The position numbers were made by a program, and so were the translations under genes. A stretch of 38,169 nt of DNA from Ignisphaera sp. (lineage in GTDB: Archaea > Thermoproteota > Thermoprotei_A > Sulfolobales > Ignisphaeraceae): the NCBI GenBank assembly GCA_020833345.1, contig JAJHQM010000007.1, positions 1-38,169 on the forward strand, written 5' to 3'. The notes beneath the pieces are model-generated. The model saw only the letters and a program-made list of their open reading frames with translations. It was not told the DNA's origin and did no database searches. Of the stretch, positions 34,439 to 38,169 are shown piece after piece. Numbering within the stretch: position 1 is the first letter of the stretch; every line of letters begins with the position of its first letter.

Positions 34439-35168
34439 ATCTGTTTTAATGAAGAGAACAATTGTGGTACCTGGAGATATCATAGTTGTAGATAAGAATG
34501 CCAGTGTTGAAGGAGCAAATTTGTATAAGCTTAGCGACAATACATACATTGTCACAACAATATCCATACAAGATTATGAAGAGGGGGAAAAGAAGAAAAT
34601 AAGGGTTGTAAGTTTAAAGGGGCGTTATATTCCTAAGGAAGGCGATATAGTTATTGGTATTGTAACAGATGCTACACTATCATACTGGCTTGTTGATATA
34701 AAATCCCCTTATCCAGCAATATTGAACGCTTCAGATTATTTAGGAAAATCATTTAATCCCGCCCTCGAAAACATCCGTAAATACCTTGACATAGGCGATG
34801 TTGTAATAGCAAAAGTAACACAGTTTGATAGATCAAGATTACCTACTCTAACAGTACAAGACAAGGGTCTAGGTAAAGTTATTGAAGGATCTCTTGTTGA
34901 AATTGAGCCAAGTAAAGTTGGTAGGGTTATTGGCAAAAAGAGGTCTATGATTAACATGCTTATAGAGCAAACAAAGTGTGATTTTGTAGTAGGTATAAAT
35001 GGTAGAATTCTCCTTAAGTGTCCAAACAGTGATATTGAATATATAGCCATACTAGCGATAAAGAAGATAGAGGAGGAGGCTCATACTGTTGGCCTGACTG
35101 AGAGAATAAAGGAGTTTATTATAAATGAAAAAGTTAAGAGGGGGTTGATAAGGTATGAAACTGAGTAA
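34431..35168 (+). CDS. rrp4: Exosome RNA-binding subunit Rrp4
   Basis: Cap subunit of the archaeal RNA exosome. The 245 residues have an N-terminal domain ([10 protein letters not shown]), a central S1 domain ([23 protein letters not shown]) and a C-terminal KH domain ([19 protein letters not shown]). It binds substrate RNA above the Rrp41/Rrp42 ring. The start is TTG at 34431, with AAGGTG seven bases upstream; ATG 34449 is a second choice. It overlaps rrp41 by 14 nt. Confidence 0.95.
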   Translation: MSESVLMKRTIVVPGDIIVVDKNASVEGANLYKLSDNTYIVTTISIQDYEEGEKKKIRVVSLKGRYIPKEGDIVIGIVTDATLSYWLVDIKSPYPAILNASDYLGKSFNPALENIRKYLDIGDVVIAKVTQFDRSRLPTLTVQDKGLGKVIEGSLVEIEPSKVGRVIGKKRSMINMLIEQTKCDFVVGINGRILLKCPNSDIEYIAILAIKKIEEEAHTVGLTERIKEFIINEKVKRGLIRYETE

Positions 35169-35880
35169 GCCGCAGCTAATTGTTAATGGCAAGAGAATTG
35201 ATGGTAGAGGCCCACAGGACTTAAGGCAGATAAAAATAGAAGTTGGTGTACTAAAAAATGCTGATGGCTCAGCTTTAGTGGAAATAGGCGGTACAAAGGT
35301 ACTGGCAGCTGTTTATGGACCTCGAGAAGTCGTACCAAGACACCAAGAACAGGTTGACAGAGCTATAATAAGATGCAGGTACAGAATGCTCTCATTCTCA
35401 ACTTTAGGTGAGAGAAAAAGCCCTGCACCAACAAGGCGTGAAATAGAGCTCTCAAAGGTCATTAGAGAAGCTTTAGAGCCTGCAGTTTTAAGCATGCAAT
35501 TCCCTAGGGCTGCAATAGACATATTTGTTGAAGTTATAAATGCTGATGGAGGGACTCGAACAGCGGGAATAACAGCTGCGTCAGTTGCATTAGCAGATGC
35601 TGGAATACCAATGCTAGACCTAGTAACAGCTGTAGCTGTGGGAAAAGTTGATGGAGTCATAGTACTAGACCTTAATGAAATTGAGGACATGTATGGTGAA
35701 GCAGATATGCCTATAGCTGCAATGCCTTCGCTAAAGAGAATAACAATGATTCAACTCAATGGCGTTTTAACACCAGACGAATTTAAAAAGGCTCTTGCAC
35801 TAGCTTTAGAAGGCATTGATAAAATTTACCAACTTCAGAAAGAGGCTTTGAGGAAAAAGTATGTAGAAATAGAGGAGTGA
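35155..35880 (+). CDS. rrp41: Exosome catalytic subunit Rrp41
   Basis: RNase PH-fold subunit that carries the phosphorolytic 3'-5' RNase activity of the exosome. The 241 residues include the N-terminal [38 protein letters not shown] (RNA-binding Arg residues) and [20 protein letters not shown], with catalytic acids in [16 protein letters not shown]. It assembles as a hexamer with Rrp42, the next gene after 12 nt. Confidence 0.97.
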   Translation: MKLSKPQLIVNGKRIDGRGPQDLRQIKIEVGVLKNADGSALVEIGGTKVLAAVYGPREVVPRHQEQVDRAIIRCRYRMLSFSTLGERKSPAPTRREIELSKVIREALEPAVLSMQFPRAAIDIFVEVINADGGTRTAGITAASVALADAGIPMLDLVTAVAVGKVDGVIVLDLNEIEDMYGEADMPIAAMPSLKRITMIQLNGVLTPDEFKKALALALEGIDKIYQLQKEALRKKYVEIEE

Positions 35881-35892
35881 GGTTAGAATAAC

Positions 35893-36720
35893 ATGTCTTT
35901 AACACCAGAAATTCCTGTAATTCCAAAAATAAAGCTTGATTCAATACTTAATGTAGTATCCAAAGGCTTTCATATTGATAAGAGACCATTATTAAATTAT
36001 AGGTCCATTGAGGTAAATAAGAACGTTGCTCCTAATGCTGACTCATCAGTACTTGTAAAGCTAGGACATACACAAGTATTAGTTGGAATCAAAATTGATG
36101 TAGGTCAGCCATTTCCTGACAACCCTGAAGAGGGAGTACTGATAGTTAATGCGGAATACATTCCTGCAGCTTCACCTAGTTTTGAACCTGGTCCTCCAGA
36201 TGAAAATGCAATTGAGCTTGCAAGAGTCATAGATAGATCACTTAGGGAATCTAAGGCTATAGCATTAAACAAGTTGGTAATAATTCCTGGAAAAAAGGTT
36301 TGGATAATTTGGCTAGATATATACGTACTAGATCATGATGGAAATTTGCTGGATGCTTCAATGATAGGCTCAATGTTAGCATTGGCACAACTGAAAATAC
36401 CGTATTTTGAAGTAGATCCTGTAACAGGTAACGTCAAGGTTGACAAAAGTAAGCGTATAACATCTTTACCAATTAACAGGTATATAGCTACTGTAACGGT
36501 GTATAAAATAGGTGATGTACTGCTTGTAGATCCAACAGCTGAAGAGGAGGCTATAGCTTCTGCAAGCTTATCAATATCTGTTAGTGAGGAAGGAAACATA
36601 GTTGGTATGCAGAAGAGGGGTTTAGGTTTCTTTCTGGAAAAGGAAATTGAACAAGCAATTGAGATAAGTTTAAATAAAGGCAAGGAATTGATTGAACTTG
36701 TGAAGAAATTTGCTTTATAG
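35893..36720 (+). CDS. rrp42: Exosome ring subunit Rrp42
   Basis: Second RNase PH-fold subunit of the exosome ring. It lacks the phosphorolytic site itself but contributes to Rrp41's RNA channel. The 275 residues include RPLLNYRSIEVNKNVAPNADSS, VNAEYIPAASPSFEPGPPDENA and VLDHDGNLLDASMIGSMLAL, all typical of archaeal Rrp42. ATG start with AGGTTAG nearby, 12 nt after rrp41. Confidence 0.96.
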   Translation: MSLTPEIPVIPKIKLDSILNVVSKGFHIDKRPLLNYRSIEVNKNVAPNADSSVLVKLGHTQVLVGIKIDVGQPFPDNPEEGVLIVNAEYIPAASPSFEPGPPDENAIELARVIDRSLRESKAIALNKLVIIPGKKVWIIWLDIYVLDHDGNLLDASMIGSMLALAQLKIPYFEVDPVTGNVKVDKSKRITSLPINRYIATVTVYKIGDVLLVDPTAEEEAIASASLSISVSEEGNIVGMQKRGLGFFLEKEIEQAIEISLNKGKELIELVKKFAL

Positions 36721-36748
36721 TGTGTCAAAAACGTTTTTAATCTAGAAC

Positions 36749-36760
36749 AATTAAAAGCTT
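36749..36760 (+). promoter_or_regulatory. Internal promoter for rpl37ae
   Basis: AATTAAAAGCTT is centred about 24 nt before the rpl37ae ATG, suggesting a second, leaderless start inside the superoperon. A T-run (GTTTTTAATC) just upstream could end part of the rrp42 transcript. Confidence 0.45.
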
Positions 36761-36777
36761 AAATGAGGGATTATTAA

Positions 36778-37008
36778 ATGAGTAAAACTAAAGTTGTTGG
36801 TATTGCGGGAAGATTTGGAGCCAGGTATGGGGTTAGTTTAAGAAAGAAGTGGAAGGAGGTTATGGAGAAAAGGTATGCTGAATATCAGTGCCCATATTGC
36901 GGAAGCATTACAAAATTTAAGAGAGTAGCTTTTGGAATTTGGCAATGCCCAAAATGTAGAGTTAAGTGGGCAGGTGCTGCATATACACCCTGGACTATAG
37001 AAAAGTGA
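36778..37008 (+). CDS. rpl37ae: Large-subunit ribosomal protein L37Ae
   Basis: A 76-residue zinc-ribbon ribosomal protein. It has the family start KVVGIAGRFGARYGVSLRKK and a zinc site from CPYCG (residues 39-43) and CPKC (about 58-61). Its location after rrp42 is the usual archaeal order. The RNA polymerase subunit P gene that often follows in archaea is not found between here and the Brix gene. Confidence 0.97.
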   Translation: MSKTKVVGIAGRFGARYGVSLRKKWKEVMEKRYAEYQCPYCGSITKFKRVAFGIWQCPKCRVKWAGAAYTPWTIEK

Positions 37009-37152
37009 GTTTGTATAGAAATTTGTGTAGTATTCCCATTAACAGAAAATTTCTAACATATTCTCTTGCTTTTGTGAGCGTATATCAAAAGTTATAAAGC
37101 GCGCAATACAATTATTAATATGAGTTGATTTTATATTAATTAGGGGGGCTTT

Positions 37153-37794
37153 ATTCAAAGTAAAACACTGCTTACAACATCGCATCGCCCTTCAAGAAAT
37201 ACCCGCCGGCTAGCTAAGGTACTAGCAAAGCTCATACCAGGCTTTACAAAAATAAATAGAGGTAAGCTAACATTTAAGCTCTTAGTTCTTCAATTACTTG
37301 ATATGAATTACGATAAGCTTGTAATCATCAGAAACAGGAAGGGTAATCCAGGTTATTTAGATCTCTATATTGTAAAACCTCCTGGTGAATTAGTTAAAGA
37401 ATGTACAATAAAATTGTGTGGATATTCTGTAACAAGCAACTATAGTAAAATAACTAGTGTTAAGCAAGTCCTTTTAAATTTGGCACCAGCTATACTTAGT
37501 ATTGAAAAAACAAACAAAGCATATATAGATCATATACTACAAACACTGGATTGCATTATAAAGATGTTTAATGTTACAATAACTAATAAGGATGAGGATT
37601 TAAAAAAGAGGGCTGAAAGCATTTGCATGAACATAGACATGGCTAAGCCGAAAAAAGATCATGATGCTAAGGATAGAAAAATATTCTTTAAAATAGTGTT
37701 CGCCAAATGTTCCAACAAAGAGAGCTACTTAACATTAAATATTTGTAATAATAAGTGCAGCACACGTAGTGATGTACTTCAGCAGTACTTATAG
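37153..37794 (+). CDS. Brix-domain (IMP4-like) ribosome biogenesis protein, probably starting at ATT
   Basis: Archaeal Brix proteins act in rRNA maturation. The N-terminal Brix signature TLLTTSHRPSRNTRRL, then LIPGFTKINRGKLTF and LVIIRNRKGNPGYLDLY, is encoded upstream of the first ATG (37303). In that frame, back to a TAG at 37144, there is no ATG, GTG or TTG. ATT 37153-37155 lies four bases after a run of six G and yields MQSKTLLTTS, the correct family N-terminus, for 213 residues. The C-terminal half is Lys- and Cys-rich and diverged. CTG at 37168 is a weaker alternative. Confidence 0.83.
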   Translation: MQSKTLLTTSHRPSRNTRRLAKVLAKLIPGFTKINRGKLTFKLLVLQLLDMNYDKLVIIRNRKGNPGYLDLYIVKPPGELVKECTIKLCGYSVTSNYSKITSVKQVLLNLAPAILSIEKTNKAYIDHILQTLDCIIKMFNVTITNKDEDLKKRAESICMNIDMAKPKKDHDAKDRKIFFKIVFAKCSNKESYLTLNICNNKCSTRSDVLQQYL

Positions 37795-37829
37795 TTTTAT
37801 TCTACTAAACTCTAGCCCCAGGTAAAGTT

Positions 37830-38114
37830 ATGAATGTTAAAGAGAGCATAAGTAATAAAGCCTGCATTACGTTAACCTTTAGTAGTGAAGAATGCAATAT
37901 TGCTGAGACAATCTATAATAGTATTTTTGCTGAAGTTGTAAACCCTGCAAATGTTGGAAAGATTGTAACAAACATTGATTTAAATGGGTGTACAATTAAA
38001 ATTTGCATAGAGGCTGATACCTTAAGTCATTTGCGAGCTTTTTTGAATTCTATTCTCTACTTAACTAACACATCCATAGAAGTCATAAAAATTGAGAAGA
38101 AAAAATTTAAGTAA
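37830..38114 (+). CDS. pcc1: KEOPS complex subunit Pcc1
   Basis: Small dimerisation subunit of KEOPS, which makes t6A at position 37 of ANN-reading tRNAs. The 94 residues show the Pcc1 pattern: a strand ITLTFSSEE, helix ECNIAETIYNSIFAEVVNP, strands KIVTNIDLNGCTIKICIEAD and helix LSHLRAFLNSILYLTNTSIEVI. The ATG follows AGGTAAAGTT. Position next to rpl37ae and Brix is the conserved archaeal arrangement; prefoldin beta, often next, lies instead in the divergent operon. 55 nt follow without a gene before the window ends. Confidence 0.86.
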   Translation: MNVKESISNKACITLTFSSEECNIAETIYNSIFAEVVNPANVGKIVTNIDLNGCTIKICIEADTLSHLRAFLNSILYLTNTSIEVIKIEKKKFK

Positions 38115-38169
38115 TTTAAATAAATACAGAGAGCCTCCATACGCCGTTCACCCGAGAGTGGTTGTTTAT

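Noticed and set aside
33952-34461. Long reading frame antisense to sbds
   Set aside because: Shadow of a well-conserved gene; Ser/Ile-rich composition is typical of antisense frames in AT-rich genomes.

Overview
The window reads as chromosomal DNA of a thermophilic crenarchaeote (Thermoproteota), most like Desulfurococcales/Ignisphaera-type lineages. The main evidence is a complete ESCRT-based cell-division set (CdvA, CdvB, CdvC), ribosomal protein L38e, a short helicase-less XPF nuclease, archaeal EF-2, archaeal MAT, the exosome/proteasome superoperon, TATA boxes about 25 nt before many start codons (leaderless transcripts) and GGTGA/GGAGG/GGGGG ribosome sites before the others. The DNA is AT-rich; the GC-rich spots are the two tRNAs and one short stretch upstream of rio2. 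I cannot name the species.

Layout. 1-3.4 kb (minus): a polar amino-acid ABC importer (binding protein, permease, ATPase, second permease) running into a truncated archaemetzincin. 3.6-4.8 kb (minus): a JAMM-motif protein and ribosomal protein L38e, with a C/D-box-like RNA candidate just after L38e. 4.9-11.4 kb: phosphoglucose/phosphomannose isomerase, a PAC2 protein, a CAT-anticodon tRNA, a membrane protein, a DUF434 protein, a RadA/KaiC-like ATPase, a small unknown and a DUF2070 membrane protein. 11.4-14.3 kb (plus): cdvA-cdvB-cdvC. 14.3-18.2 kb: a CBS-pair protein with an NFACT/RqcH protein (minus), a small membrane protein, an SFM1-like SPOUT methyltransferase, an Sm-like protein and an overlooked 52-residue four-cysteine protein. 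18.3-26.3 kb: archaeal MAT, a DUF460 protein, RIO2 kinase, a conserved unknown, an AlaX editing protein, a DUF4443-like regulator, a class II HMG-CoA reductase and an intron-containing tRNA-Lys(CTT). 26.4-32.4 kb (minus): HypD, EF-2, and an XPF / DHH phosphoesterase / DUF3194 / prefoldin-beta operon. 33.0-38.1 kb (plus): psmA-sbds-rrp4-rrp41-rrp42-rpl37ae-Brix-pcc1.

Most genes serve translation, ribosome assembly, RNA processing or decay, protein turnover and cell division: core archaeal functions rather than accessory islands. I see no CRISPR array, insertion sequence or integrase. The most unusual signals are: (1) two genes, rio2 and the Brix-domain gene, whose conserved N-termini lie upstream of any in-frame ATG/GTG/TTG and which appear to start at ATT behind a good Shine-Dalgarno sequence; (2) a short GC-rich leader (mini-ORF or C/D-like RNA) directly in front of rio2; (3) a bacterial-type class II HMG-CoA reductase; (4) a tRNA-Lys with an intron outside the usual anticodon-loop site; (5) a JAMM motif in an atypical protein; and (6) a C/D guide RNA candidate downstream of L38e.
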